A DNA stretch of 64,000 nucleotides from assembly GCA_046757465.1 (NCBI GenBank), contig JBHHYH010000007.1:9403-73402 (forward strand), read 5' to 3'. Below, one piece after another: positions 1-7,856 of the stretch. The number at the start of each line of letters is the position of its first letter. Within the stretch, counting starts at the first letter, position 1. Source of the stretch: Scalindua_A sp046757465. Lineage in GTDB: Bacteria > Planctomycetota > Brocadiia > Brocadiales > Scalinduaceae. Both the position numbers and the translations under genes were made by a program. A model generated the notes under the pieces. The model was given only the letters and a program-made list of their open reading frames with translations, ran no database searches and was not told where the DNA came from.

Positions 1-240
1 ATAATTGTGGCGGAAGTTGGCACTGCGCAGGTAGGGGTCATAGTGGATAGTGTTTCAGAAGTGACGGACATAAAGGGAGAAGATATAGAAGAAGCGCCGA
101 ATTTTGGGCAAGAGATAGACACGAGTTTCATAATGGGTTTGGGCAAGACAAAGAAGAAGAAGATAATAATCCTGCTTGATATTGAGAAAGTGCTGACGAC
201 CGAAGAATTAAAGATGGCTGAACAGATAGCGACTGAATAA
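1..240 (+). CDS. CheW-like chemotaxis coupling protein, C-terminal part (cut by window edge)
   Basis: The reading frame is open from the first base, so this is the 3' end of a longer gene. The visible residues run IIVAEVGTAQVGVIVDSVSEV, then a DIKGEDIEEAP stretch, then a glycine and lysine turn (IMGLGKTKKKK) and IILLDIEKVLT. This matches the last two thirds of a CheW SH3-like domain, where a VGxxVDxVxEV strand is followed by a hydrophobic ILLDIxKxL strand. CheW couples chemoreceptors to the kinase CheA in the cytoplasm. Whether the missing part is a simple CheW or a larger CheW-domain protein cannot be judged. GC-rich repeat-like DNA follows the stop (about 245-290). Confidence 0.8.
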   Translation: MIVAEVGTAQVGVIVDSVSEVTDIKGEDIEEAPNFGQEIDTSFIMGLGKTKKKKIIILLDIEKVLTTEELKMAEQIATE

Positions 241-433
241 TCACACCAGCCCGATCTATCCCCGCCGGCCCGCCCGAAAGACTTGTTGTGGCGAGTAAGA
301 AATACACGAATAGAGGAATCCAGATGGAAGAAGAAAAAGCTCTGGAACATGATGAACAATCTAGAGATTTTTAGAACTACAATTAAACCCTAATGTGGTG
401 TAACCCTTATTTTCGAAAAGGAGAAATCAAACA

Positions 434-745
434 ATGGCTTATTATGAGAATAATGGTGCAAAAAACCATTTAAACAAAAAGTCTGTACAAGTACTTACCA
501 ATACAGCAGAGACTATCTCCACCTGTGCTAAGGATATTCAAACAGTTGCTGATAACATTATGATATCGTGCCACATACCTGGCACAAAGGGAGCAGCTTA
601 TAGGAATCAGCTCCTTGCCAAGGTTGACGACCTTAAAAAACTAGCCATACTATACAATTCGGCTTCCCAGCAATTGATAGTCGCTGCCGGGAAGCTGGTT
701 AGTGGTGTTCCAGAGGACGAGGTTTGGGCTGATGTGCTTGTTTAA
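434..745 (+). CDS. hypothetical helical protein, 103 aa
   Basis: The ATG is preceded by a good ribosome-binding site (AAAAGGAG, about 10 bases upstream). The protein has no signal peptide or membrane segment and looks largely helical. A heptad-like stretch (LTNTAETISTCAKDIQTVAD) resembles the signalling helices of methyl-accepting proteins, but this is weak. I do not recognise a family. The gene lies between a CheW remnant and a membrane diguanylate cyclase, so a signalling role is possible by context only. A strong GC-rich palindrome follows the stop and may end the transcript. Confidence 0.6.
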   Translation: MAYYENNGAKNHLNKKSVQVLTNTAETISTCAKDIQTVADNIMISCHIPGTKGAAYRNQLLAKVDDLKKLAILYNSASQQLIVAAGKLVSGVPEDEVWADVLV

Positions 746-766
746 GTCCTACCAGCCCAACCCGTC

Positions 767-886
767 CCCGCCAGAATGCTTGCCCGCCTGAATGACGCCC
801 GCTCGGCCAAGCCGTGTTCCGGACGGGTAGTCGGCAGGTCGGGTTAGCGAACGGCTAGGGCAGAGGCGGGCAAGCATTCTGGCGGG
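767..886. repeat. GC-rich palindromic element with perfect 23-nt inverted ends
   Basis: Positions 767-789 and 864-886 are exact inverted copies of each other (23 of 23 bases), starting CCCGCCAGAATGCTTGCC. The interior (790-863) is also GC-rich, in sharp contrast to the AT-rich surroundings. The arm is a close relative of the core found inside the genes at 5693 and 8208. It could form a large cruciform or RNA hairpin and could act as a terminator for the gene upstream. Confidence 0.85.
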
Positions 887-1016
887 TTTCTCTCGATTAC
901 CTATTATGAGTTAAAAGATTTCTTATTTTACTTTTTATTCTACTTAGACCCGATAGTCATACAATGCCAGCAACGTAACATTGTTTAGGTTTAAGAAGTA
1001 TCTTTCGGAGGTGTTA

Positions 1017-3245
1017 ATGAGATTATTCGGCAGTATGAGAAGGAAGCTATTATTTTGGTTACTTGTAATTGTAATAATACCATCTGGTCTTACCGGTTTT
1101 TTTGGCTATAAAATAGGCCAGAACATACTGGAAGGGTACGTTTATAAACAACTCTCTATAACCGCGGAAGGAATACGTGATAGGATTGATAGTTTTCTCA
1201 AGATAAAAAAGGAAAGAGTCGTAGATTTCGGTTCAGACGGATTTATAAGGGACCAAACTGAACGCATAGGTAGTTATGGCAAAGCCCCGACTGAACGGGG
1301 CAAAGCAGATAACCTGATGACTGATCTGAGTAATCATCTCGCTAAAAATAAAGTCCCTCTTGATGTAGACATTCTAGAAACGTTTGTTATGGATATGCAT
1401 GGTGAAATAATAGCATCATCAAAAACCCAACATATTACACTAAAGAGGCCGGATGCCGACTATTTTGTGAATGCCAGGAAGTATGGTGTTTATGCAACTG
1501 ATCTTCATCATTGTGTTGAAACGGGCGAAACCGTGATAGAGGTGTCCAGGCTCTTAACTAGTAGGGAAGAAGATTTTAAAGCTATTGGTGTGATAGTTAA
1601 CAGGATTAAGGGTTCTTCCCTCGTAGACTTACTTAAGAGAGATGTGGCTGAAGACAGTGTAATATTATCAGAGTCAAATTTAGGTAAACTGGAAGAGAGT
1701 ACAGAATCTCAAGGATTAGGACTTCAGAAGTCCCTAAAGATGGAAGATAAAGGACTCATGGATTTGAAATTCACAAAAACACCCATTATCGAGCAGTCTG
1801 TAGAAACTTATATTGTAAACAATAACAATCATGTTGTTGCGGGATCTGATATCCCCAAAGAAGAGGCATTAAGAAAAATTGCGAATACAGAACCAGTAAG
1901 TAAGTTCAACGACTATGGAGAAGAAACAATAGGTATATATCAAAATCACCTGGATAATCAAGTTTTTGGGGTGTCAGTGTATATTGACGAGATGGATTGG
2001 CTGGTCGTGGTGGAAGAGGATGCGGATAAGGCATTTGCCGGTATAAAATACCTTCGTGATTTTTTCATTTTAATGAAGGTTATTACTATTTGCTTATTTG
2101 TTATTCTTGCCGTCCACGTCACAAAGGATTTTACCGTTCCCATTAAACGCCTTCTGGAAGGGACAAGAAAGTTATCAAAAGGGAATTCAGGTTACAGGAT
2201 AGATGTTCTGTCGAAAGATGAGATTGGCGAGATTGCCAGCTCGTTCAATATGATGGTAGACTCGATTCAGGAGAGAACAGATGTCATAAATGAGACCAAG
2301 GATTATTTAGAAAATATCTTGCAAAGTACGTATGATGTAGTAATTACAACTGATGAGAGTGCGAATATTGTGGAGTTCAATAAGAGAGCGGAACGGATAC
2401 TGGGTTATACAAGGGAAGAGGTGATAGGAGAATCGGTGGAGAGATTTTATTTAAATAGAAATGAAGTAGAGGAATTAATGAATAGGATACAAAGTGAAGA
2501 GGTGGTTATTAATTACGAGACAAAGCTCAAATCAAAGCAAGGCGAGATTATAGACATGATAATTACTATATCCCAACTCAAAGATAACTCAGGTAACTTT
2601 ATTGGTACGGTTAGTGTGGGCAAGGACATTATTGAAAAAAAGAAATTGGAGTCAGAGCTAAAAGGTAAGGATGTTGAGCTGGAAAGATTATCAATAACCG
2701 ATAATCTTACAGGTCTATACAATCGGAGATATCTTTACGCAGAATTAGAGAAAGAGATGGATAGGGCAAGGAGGCAAAATTATCCCATCTCTATGATATT
2801 ATTTGATATAGATAAATTCAAAAGATATAATGACACTTATGGGCATCAGGAAGGAGACGAGGTGTTGAAAATGGTAGGGAAACTTGTGCCAGAATACGTA
2901 AGACACAATGTTGATTCAGTGTATAGATATGGTGGAGAAGAATTCGTAGTTATTATGCCTCAGGCAGATAAGGAAAAGGCAATAGATATTGCGGAAAGAA
3001 TAAGGCTGGCATTTGAGGATTGTAAATTCTACTTGAATGCGCCATCTGGTAAATCGACAAAAAAGTGTCTAACAGTGAGTATGGGTATAGAAGAGTTAAA
3101 GACAGGATATGATACAAAGCAATTTATAGCAAATACGGATGCGGCGATGTATCAGTCAAAAAGGCTTGGCGGAAATGCTATTTCTACAGCAGGTAGTGGT
3201 TTTAGACTCCAGAGTAGAGAACTTGGTTCGGTTAACTCACCTTGA
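1017..3245 (+). CDS. membrane diguanylate cyclase (sensor-HAMP-PAS-GGDEF)
   Basis: Makes cyclic di-GMP from GTP at the inner membrane. In order: one N-terminal membrane helix (about residues 10-32), a periplasmic sensor region of about 320 residues (Cache-like by layout), a second helix (ILMKVITICLFVILAVHV), a HAMP linker (VPIKRLLEGTRKLSKG), a PAS domain (TTDESANIVEFNKRAERILG) and a C-terminal GGDEF domain with active motif RYGGEEF. The residues before it (HNVD) lack the RxxD inhibitory site, so product inhibition may be absent. I chose ATG 1017 because TCGGAGGTG lies just upstream; a TTG 36 bases earlier is less likely. Positions 1280-1305 hold a tiny palindrome flanked by CAAAG repeats, in frame. 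The response regulator 40 bases downstream is a likely partner. Confidence 0.9.
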   Translation: MRLFGSMRRKLLFWLLVIVIIPSGLTGFFGYKIGQNILEGYVYKQLSITAEGIRDRIDSFLKIKKERVVDFGSDGFIRDQTERIGSYGKAPTERGKADNLMTDLSNHLAKNKVPLDVDILETFVMDMHGEIIASSKTQHITLKRPDADYFVNARKYGVYATDLHHCVETGETVIEVSRLLTSREEDFKAIGVIVNRIKGSSLVDLLKRDVAEDSVILSESNLGKLEESTESQGLGLQKSLKMEDKGLMDLKFTKTPIIEQSVETYIVNNNNHVVAGSDIPKEEALRKIANTEPVSKFNDYGEETIGIYQNHLDNQVFGVSVYIDEMDWLVVVEEDADKAFAGIKYLRDFFILMKVITICLFVILAVHVTKDFTVPIKRLLEGTRKLSKGNSGYRIDVLSKDEIGEIASSFNMMVDSIQERTDVINETKDYLENILQSTYDVVITTDESANIVEFNKRAERILGYTREEVIGESVERFYLNRNEVEELMNRIQSEEVVINYETKLKSKQGEIIDMIITISQLKDNSGNFIGTVSVGKDIIEKKKLESELKGKDVELERLSITDNLTGLYNRRYLYAELEKEMDRARRQNYPISMILFDIDKFKRYNDTYGHQEGDEVLKMVGKLVPEYVRHNVDSVYRYGGEEFVVIMPQADKEKAIDIAERIRLAFEDCKFYLNAPSGKSTKKCLTVSMGIEELKTGYDTKQFIANTDAAMYQSKRLGGNAISTAGSGFRLQSRELGSVNSP

Positions 3246-3284
3246 AAGATGAGCAAAATAATGTAGAATTGGAGGAAGACGTTC

Positions 3285-3695
3285 TTGGGAAGTAAAAAGA
3301 TTTTGCTTATAGAGGACGATCCAGACCATGCAGAGTTGATTATTGATGTACTTAGGACGGAGAACGTTAAAAAGGAAATCATCTTGTTGAAAGATGGACT
3401 GGAAGCCTTAGATTACCTTCAGAAGATAGACATTGATGGAAATGATGAAATACGGTCTCAAATTGACCTGGTTATATTAGACCTCAATTTACCTAGGGTT
3501 AGTGGTATGGAGGTCCTTAAATTTCTAAAAAAGAACTCGAGGTATTGTTCTATACCCGTAGTTATTTTGTCAACAAGTGCTGATCACGAAACTATCGAAA
3601 CAGCATATAAGAATGGAGCTAACAGTTATATTACGAAACCTATTTCATATGAAGGTTTTGTAGAAAAGATAAAAGCCTTGAGTATATACTGCTAA
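3285..3695 (+). CDS. single-domain response regulator (Rcp1-like)
   Basis: A stand-alone phosphoreceiver domain of 136 residues with no output domain. The acidic pair is in LLIEDDPDHAE, the phosphoacceptor Asp in LVILDLNLPRVSG, the switch Thr/Ser in VVILSTSAD, and the conserved Lys in SYITKPISYEGF. The LNLPR and KPISYEGF variants are typical of the Rcp1/CheY-like regulators paired with phytochrome-type or hybrid kinases. The start is TTG with GGAGGA nine bases upstream. It follows the diguanylate cyclase closely and probably shares its transcript; the kinase that phosphorylates it is not in this window. Confidence 0.88.
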   Translation: MGSKKILLIEDDPDHAELIIDVLRTENVKKEIILLKDGLEALDYLQKIDIDGNDEIRSQIDLVILDLNLPRVSGMEVLKFLKKNSRYCSIPVVILSTSADHETIETAYKNGANSYITKPISYEGFVEKIKALSIYC

Positions 3696-3778
3696 AGAAG
3701 GAAAGGATCACTACCATGATATGATGACTCTTTAAAAAAGACAGTCGTATGGTAAACGAATTGAACAAATCCCTTTAG

Positions 3779-3800
3779 TCCCCCTTTGAAAAAAGGGGGA
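3779..3800. terminator. hairpin between convergent genes, likely bidirectional terminator
   Basis: TCCCCCTTT and AAAGGGGGA form a nine-base stem around a short A-rich loop, followed on the plus strand by TTTG. It sits between the end of the response regulator and the end of the opposing small membrane gene. The same CCCCCTTT...AAAGGGGGATT motif recurs at 4618, 15149 and about 62000, so this is also a member of a repeat family. Confidence 0.6.
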
Positions 3801-3804
3801 TTTG

Positions 3805-4023
3805 TCAATCTGCTTTTTTCTTTCCTCCTAGAAAATATAGAACGAAGCCTCCTGCCACAATTGATACTAAGATCAGGCCAATTGTTATTAAGGCTATCTT
3901 TTTTGCAAAATAAGGGTCATCAGTGTTATGCACAATAATCACACTATAAGATGCAAGGAAGCTTATGATGACAATAGTCAAGACTATTGTCATAATCCTG
4001 AGAATTTTTTGATTTAAATTCAT
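3805..4023 (-). CDS. small membrane protein with two helices, 72 aa
   Basis: Two clear hydrophobic segments (about residues 10-30 and 43-66) separated by a short polar loop (VHNTDDPYFAKK), with a lysine-rich C-terminus (GGKKKAD), so both ends probably face the cytoplasm. No catalytic motif is visible and I do not recognise a family. It starts six bases after the lipoprotein gene upstream on the same strand (stop 4030), so the two are likely co-transcribed. Confidence 0.6.
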   Translation of the reverse strand: MNLNQKILRIMTIVLTIVIISFLASYSVIIVHNTDDPYFAKKIALITIGLILVSIVAGGFVLYFLGGKKKAD

Positions 4024-4029
4024 AGGGTA

Positions 4030-4401
4030 TTAGTCTAATACGTTCGATACGGACACTCCAACACCGCTACCAAGAAGGTCCCAGATTAAGTCCTTATAAC
4101 TCCAGCCATTATGTTTAACCTCATCATTAATTTCTTTAGCTATACCGCATGTACTTGAGACAGAGAAACCTATTATGCTTGCATCATCTTTATTAGCCTC
4201 TCCTCCTCTTGCTATTGAATATGTTAGGGCTCCAATCAGAAAGGAAATTGAAAAGTGTTTTACTTTATCTTTTGCAAACCATTCATCTTTTTTGGTTTGA
4301 GAGGGAGGTAAAGTTTTTTGGTGTGTTGCACAACCTGTAAGATATATTAATAATAATGTTATTAGAAAAAATTTACGTTTATGTATTATTGTCAAAATCA
4401 T
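4030..4401 (-). CDS. YfiM/DUF2279-like lipoprotein
   Basis: The N-terminus is a lipoprotein signal (MILTIIHKRKFFLITLLLIY followed by LTGCATH), with the lipobox cysteine near residue 24. The mature part has WFAKDKVKHFSISFLIGALT, the DKxxHF pattern of the YfiM/DUF2279 family, and a C-terminal KDLIWDLLGSGVG segment also typical of that family. These are small outer-membrane-associated lipoproteins of unknown function. The gene is grouped on the minus strand with two other small genes. Family assignment is by motif recall and moderately sure. Confidence 0.65.
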   Translation of the reverse strand: MILTIIHKRKFFLITLLLIYLTGCATHQKTLPPSQTKKDEWFAKDKVKHFSISFLIGALTYSIARGGEANKDDASIIGFSVSSTCGIAKEINDEVKHNGWSYKDLIWDLLGSGVGVSVSNVLD

Positions 4402-4415
4402 GTAAAGCTATTTGG

Positions 4416-4601
4416 TTAAACATTTTTTCCTTCTCTGAAATCATCATCTTTTAAGACTATGTCAATTTTAGATAATAACTCACGGCAAAATTCCTTTTCC
4501 AATTCACTTTTACTCAAAATAGTGGTAAGTATGATAGTTTCTTCTTTATTCAGTCCAATTGTCACTTCTGGCAAAACTCTTCTTCTATCAACTACTCTCA
4601 T
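4416..4601 (-). CDS. hypothetical protein, 61 aa
   Basis: A short soluble protein, MRVVDRRRVLPEVTIG at the start, then a Glu/Lys-rich helix. I chose ATG 4601 because AAAGGAG lies about nine bases upstream. A longer reading frame to 4688 would translate the repeat at 4618-4666, which is unlikely to be original. No family recognised. It is the first gene of a small minus-strand group with the YfiM-like lipoprotein and the two-helix protein. Confidence 0.5.
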   Translation of the reverse strand: MRVVDRRRVLPEVTIGLNKEETIILTTILSKSELEKEFCRELLSKIDIVLKDDDFREGKNV

Positions 4602-4617
4602 AATATTAGCTCCTTTC

Positions 4618-4666
4618 AATTCCCCATTTCCCCCCTTTGATAAAGAGGGGGGTGCGGGGGGATTTA
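4618..4666. repeat. CCCCCTTT/AAAGGGGG palindromic repeat
   Basis: AATTCCCCATTTCCCCCC and its imperfect inverse around TTTGATAAAGAG form a long hairpin. The outer edge supplies the TAA stop codon of the cyclase gene on the minus strand (4664-4666). When translated, this repeat type gives a peptide like PPSLSKGG, a signature also seen inside the lptE gene here. It lies between two minus-strand genes and may act as a terminator or mRNA-stabilising hairpin. Confidence 0.7.
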
Positions 4667-5467
4667 GCGTGGCGGTAAGATCGCCCATATTCTTGTTTGA
4701 CCACCTGAGCCTCCTTCAATCTTTATTGGTGCAATTACGAGTGTTGCTCCATTAGGAGGAAGCTTGTCAAGATTTGCCACATTTTCCAGTATATATTTAC
4801 CTTCACCATTTATAATGTGGTGGACAATAAAGTCTGATGATATTCCGTAGTCAGCGCTCAGGGTATCTATACCGATTCCTTTGATGTTTCTCTTTTCTGT
4901 CAAAAATATTGCTGCATCTTTAGAATAACCTGGAAAATGTAATTTGTTGTTTTCATCAGCATTTTTGTATTTGTCGTAATCATTCCACTTTCTCCACCAG
5001 CCAGTATTGAGGAGTACAATGGATCCGTTTTGAATTATACCGTTTGATTTCTCCCACAAAATGATATCTTCGGCCGTAAGTTGATAATCTGCATTGCCTG
5101 CTGCCTTTGTAGAAATATCTATTACGACTGCAGGTCCTATAAGGGCTTCTAGTTTAAGCTTATCTACGGAGATCTGGTTATTTTCAAAGTGATTTGGTGC
5201 ATCAATATGTGTGCCTAAGTGTTCGGGAGTGGAATATATGCCGGAATAAACACCGTCATTCTTGAGGGTTGCTACTGTTTCATATTTGAAAGGCGAGTAT
5301 GAAGGCCCCGGCCAATAGGCATTACGTGAATTCAAAGGATAGGTCAGGTCTATTATTGTACACTTACCATTCATTACATCATCAAGGCTGGTGGAAGAAA
5401 ATGCATTGTAACCATGACAGAAAGTGAATAGTATCGATATTAGTGTTAGCGATATTTTTTTTAACAT
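4664..5467 (-). CDS. exported cyclase-family (kynurenine-formamidase-like) hydrolase
   Basis: A metal-dependent hydrolase of the PF04199 cyclase family. The signature HLGTHIDAPNHF supplies metal-binding His and Asp residues. TIIDLTYPLNSRNAYWPG near the N-terminus and GIGIDTLSADYG plus VHHIINGEGKYILENVANL toward the C-terminus fit the fold. Known members hydrolyse N-formylkynurenine, cyclic amides or lactone-like compounds; the substrate here is unknown. A signal peptide (LKKISLTLISILFTFCHGYNAFS) suggests a periplasmic enzyme. I prefer the ATG at 5467 because it opens this signal; an ATG five codons upstream is possible. The stop codon is part of a repeat. Confidence 0.85.
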   Translation of the reverse strand: MLKKISLTLISILFTFCHGYNAFSSTSLDDVMNGKCTIIDLTYPLNSRNAYWPGPSYSPFKYETVATLKNDGVYSGIYSTPEHLGTHIDAPNHFENNQISVDKLKLEALIGPAVVIDISTKAAGNADYQLTAEDIILWEKSNGIIQNGSIVLLNTGWWRKWNDYDKYKNADENNKLHFPGYSKDAAIFLTEKRNIKGIGIDTLSADYGISSDFIVHHIINGEGKYILENVANLDKLPPNGATLVIAPIKIEGGSGGQTRIWAILPPR

Positions 5468-5653
5468 TTCATATTTGAACAATCATTACCTTTTCAGATA
5501 TCTGGGTCTATTAAGGTTATATTTTAAAGATACATATTTCAATCAAATTTTTCATAATTTTCATTGGGTTTCCCAGAGATTTGTTTATAAGTACTAGCAA
5601 CTCATGTATTTTATATATTGACCGCTCTTTCTATAGCTGCTAAAATCGAAATC

Positions 5654-6640
5654 ATGTGTATACAACCTAAGAGTTATAGTAAGGGTAAGAAACCCGCCAG
5701 GACGACTTTGCCCGCCCGTGCCGGTACGGACGGGTCGTTCCGGTACGTTCTGGGTGGTATTATTATTTCACGTCCGGGAATTAAAGTCTTCTTGTTTATT
5801 CTCTTCCTGATTGTGTCTGGTTGTAAAACCTTAGAGAAACCCAGCGAATTTGTTGAGTCACTAAGAAATCCTACCTCATTTCCAGAGATGTATTTCCCAA
5901 CTGCAAAGGATATTGACGAAATCGTGAAAGAGAACGAGTTGGCTAAAGATGAAAATATTAAAGTTATTCCAATAGGTGAAAACAAAAGCACAAGTGTGCA
6001 TCTTATACAGGTTCGTGAAAACGCAGAAATGGATGCGCATTTTCATAAGTCACATGACGAGATAGTTTACATTAAAAGTGGAAGTGGCGTGTTGGAGCTT
6101 AATGGTACACGCTATGGCATAAAAGATGGTATGCTGCTGGTTATACCAAGAAGGACTGTGCATAAGTTTGTTAACACAGGAGGCAGATTGAACATTGCCA
6201 TTTCTTTTTTCTCACCACCATTTGATGGCGAAGATATAGAACTAATAAAGGTAACCCGTAGAATTAAAAAGAAGAAAAAGACTATATATGACAAGGCTAT
6301 GAAGAAGCAAAAGAAGGGGAAGGAAGATGAGGATGGCGAGAAGAAAAAGTGGTTTAGTTTCTGGAAAGGTGATGAAGAGAAAGTTGAGTTGGGTAAGGGA
6401 GAAGAAGTAAAGACGGGTGAGGCAATTGAAGAACAAAAGATTTTAGTTTTGACTGATGAAGGAAGGCAAAGGATTAAAGAAGTGCAACAGAAAATAAGCG
6501 AAGAAGAAAGGAGATTGATTGAAAAGGTGATTCTCAACGAAAAACTAAAGGTGTTACAGAAATTAAAAGATGACGGATTGATTGATCAGGAAGAGCTTGA
6601 TGCTAAAAGATCTGAAATAATTGGTGAGAGTAAACTATAA
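5654..6640 (+). CDS. cupin lipoprotein with coiled region and SHOCT-like C-terminus
   Basis: A hydrophobic segment ending in FLIVSGCKTLE carries a lipobox, so this is probably a lipoprotein. A cupin domain follows (MDAHFHKSHDEIVYIKSG, GMLLVIPRRTVHKFVN) with the usual two histidine motifs. Next comes a highly charged Lys/Glu stretch, and finally KLKDDGLIDQEELDAKRSEI, which resembles a SHOCT oligomerisation helix. Substrate unknown. The start is uncertain: ATG 5654 or TTG 5618 give an odd N-terminus of about 40 residues before the hydrophobic segment, of which about 22 are encoded by an inserted GC-rich palindrome (5693-5757). The gene ends 10 bases before surE. Confidence 0.7.
   Translation: MCIQPKSYSKGKKPARTTLPARAGTDGSFRYVLGGIIISRPGIKVFLFILFLIVSGCKTLEKPSEFVESLRNPTSFPEMYFPTAKDIDEIVKENELAKDENIKVIPIGENKSTSVHLIQVRENAEMDAHFHKSHDEIVYIKSGSGVLELNGTRYGIKDGMLLVIPRRTVHKFVNTGGRLNIAISFFSPPFDGEDIELIKVTRRIKKKKKTIYDKAMKKQKKGKEDEDGEKKKWFSFWKGDEEKVELGKGEEVKTGEAIEEQKILVLTDEGRQRIKEVQQKISEEERRLIEKVILNEKLKVLQKLKDDGLIDQEELDAKRSEIIGESKL
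5693..5757. repeat. GC-rich palindromic element translated in the lipoprotein N-terminus
   Basis: GC-rich block in AT-rich DNA. Positions 5693-5718 match 24 of 26 bases of the minus-strand sequence at 8208-8233 inside punA, with core CCCGCCAG...TTTGCCCGCCCG. The right end (CGTTCTGGGTGG) is an imperfect inverse of the left end. It is read in frame as a Pro/Arg/Gly-rich peptide. Confidence 0.85.
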
Positions 6641-6650
6641 GGGAGACTAT

Positions 6651-7412
6651 ATGAAAATACTTTTAACGAATGATGATGGGATATATTCACCAGGTATCCT
6701 GGCACTAAAGCAAGTGATGAAGGCCTTTGGTTCTGTTACGGTTGTTGCACCGGATGTTCAGAAGAGTGGCGTTGGACATGCAATAACCTTCAGTCACCCT
6801 TTACGAGTAAGAGAAGTATATTTGGACAGTGAATTTATTGGTTATGGAATTGATGGTTCACCAGCGGATTGTGTTAAACTTGGCGTGCGAGAAATAATGA
6901 AGGGAAAACCTGAATTATTAATGGCCGGTATAAATATAGGAGCTAATGTTGGAATTAATGTACTTTATTCAGGAACGGTTGCTGCAGCTATTGAAGGGGC
7001 TATTTTAGGTATTCCATCTGTAGCAATTTCTCTGGAGATTTCAGAGTCGCCACCTGATGTCAAGGGAGCCTCTATTATAGCAAAAGACATAATTGGTCTT
7101 ATAATTAAGAAAGAATTACCAAGAGGGACTTTACTCAATGTAAATATACCTCTTATACCAAAAGATAAGATAAAGGGAGTAAAGATAACTAAACAGTATT
7201 CCGGAGATTTTGATGAATGCTTTGATAGGCGTACCGATCCACGTGGAGGGGTTTATTACTGGTTGGCAGGAACTGGTTGGCCGGAAGAGGGAGTTGTGGG
7301 TACCGATATGCATGCGCTTAAGGAAGGTTATATTTCGATTACGCCGCTTAGATACGACTTAACAGATAAGGACTATCTAAGAGAAATAGAAACCTGGGAA
7401 TGGGATAAATGA
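6651..7412 (+). CDS. surE: 5'/3'-nucleotidase SurE
   Basis: Stationary-phase survival phosphatase that dephosphorylates nucleoside monophosphates in the cytoplasm with a divalent metal. The N-terminal LLTNDDGIYSPGI carries the metal-binding Asp pair. SGVGHAITFSHPL, GSPADCVKLG, GINIGANVGINVLYSGTVAAA and the C-terminal SITPLRYDLTD are all standard SurE motifs. The length of 253 residues is normal. I chose ATG 6651, preceded by a purine-rich GGGAG, over an upstream GTG that overlaps the previous gene. It follows the cupin lipoprotein by 10 bases and faces the cdd gene convergently. Confidence 0.95.
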   Translation: MKILLTNDDGIYSPGILALKQVMKAFGSVTVVAPDVQKSGVGHAITFSHPLRVREVYLDSEFIGYGIDGSPADCVKLGVREIMKGKPELLMAGINIGANVGINVLYSGTVAAAIEGAILGIPSVAISLEISESPPDVKGASIIAKDIIGLIIKKELPRGTLLNVNIPLIPKDKIKGVKITKQYSGDFDECFDRRTDPRGGVYYWLAGTGWPEEGVVGTDMHALKEGYISITPLRYDLTDKDYLREIETWEWDK

Positions 7413-7455
7413 CATAAATGCAAATGTTGATGAAGGAGGGCGGTCTAAGGTTGTC

Positions 7456-7848
7456 TTAACTCGATGAATCTTTCTCAAAGGGATGAGCAAGCAATTCCTT
7501 TATATTGAATTCCTTCCTTTTCCCCTTAAGGTTAGCAACCATAATCGTCATGTCTTTTGAAAATTCCCACATAACCTGTCTGCATGCCCCACACGGAGTG
7601 GTTAACTTATCTGAATCCGTAACGACTGCTATAGTATCTAGATCTTTTTCACCGGCAGAAACTGCCTTAAAGATAGCTTCCCGTTCAGCACAAATGGACA
7701 AACCGTAAGAACTGTTTTCAATGTTACAACCGGTGAATATCATTCCATTCTTTGTCTTTAATGCAGCGCCAACCTTAAACTTGGAATAAGGGCTGTAAGA
7801 GTGTTCTCTGGCACTTTTTGCCTTTTTTATTAGTTCGTTAATATTCAT
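7456..7848 (-). CDS. cdd: cytidine deaminase
   Basis: Deaminates cytidine or deoxycytidine to uridine for pyrimidine salvage. The active-site motif CAEREAIFKAVSAG supplies one zinc Cys and the proton-shuttling Glu, and PCGACRQVMWEF the other two zinc Cys. SPYSKFKVGAALKTKNG and GCNIENSSYG bind the nucleoside. At 130 residues it is the short tetrameric type. The start lies eight bases after the punA stop, so cdd and punA form a nucleoside-salvage operon on the minus strand. Confidence 0.95.
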   Translation of the reverse strand: MNINELIKKAKSAREHSYSPYSKFKVGAALKTKNGMIFTGCNIENSSYGLSICAEREAIFKAVSAGEKDLDTIAVVTDSDKLTTPCGACRQVMWEFSKDMTIMVANLKGKRKEFNIKELLAHPFEKDSSS

Positions 7849-7856
7849 TCCTCCTC

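Noticed and set aside
6112..6537. A 141-codon minus-strand frame opposite the cupin lipoprotein
   Set aside because: Its Phe/Ser-rich sequence is the antisense of a Lys/Glu-rich stretch; no ribosome site or family motif.
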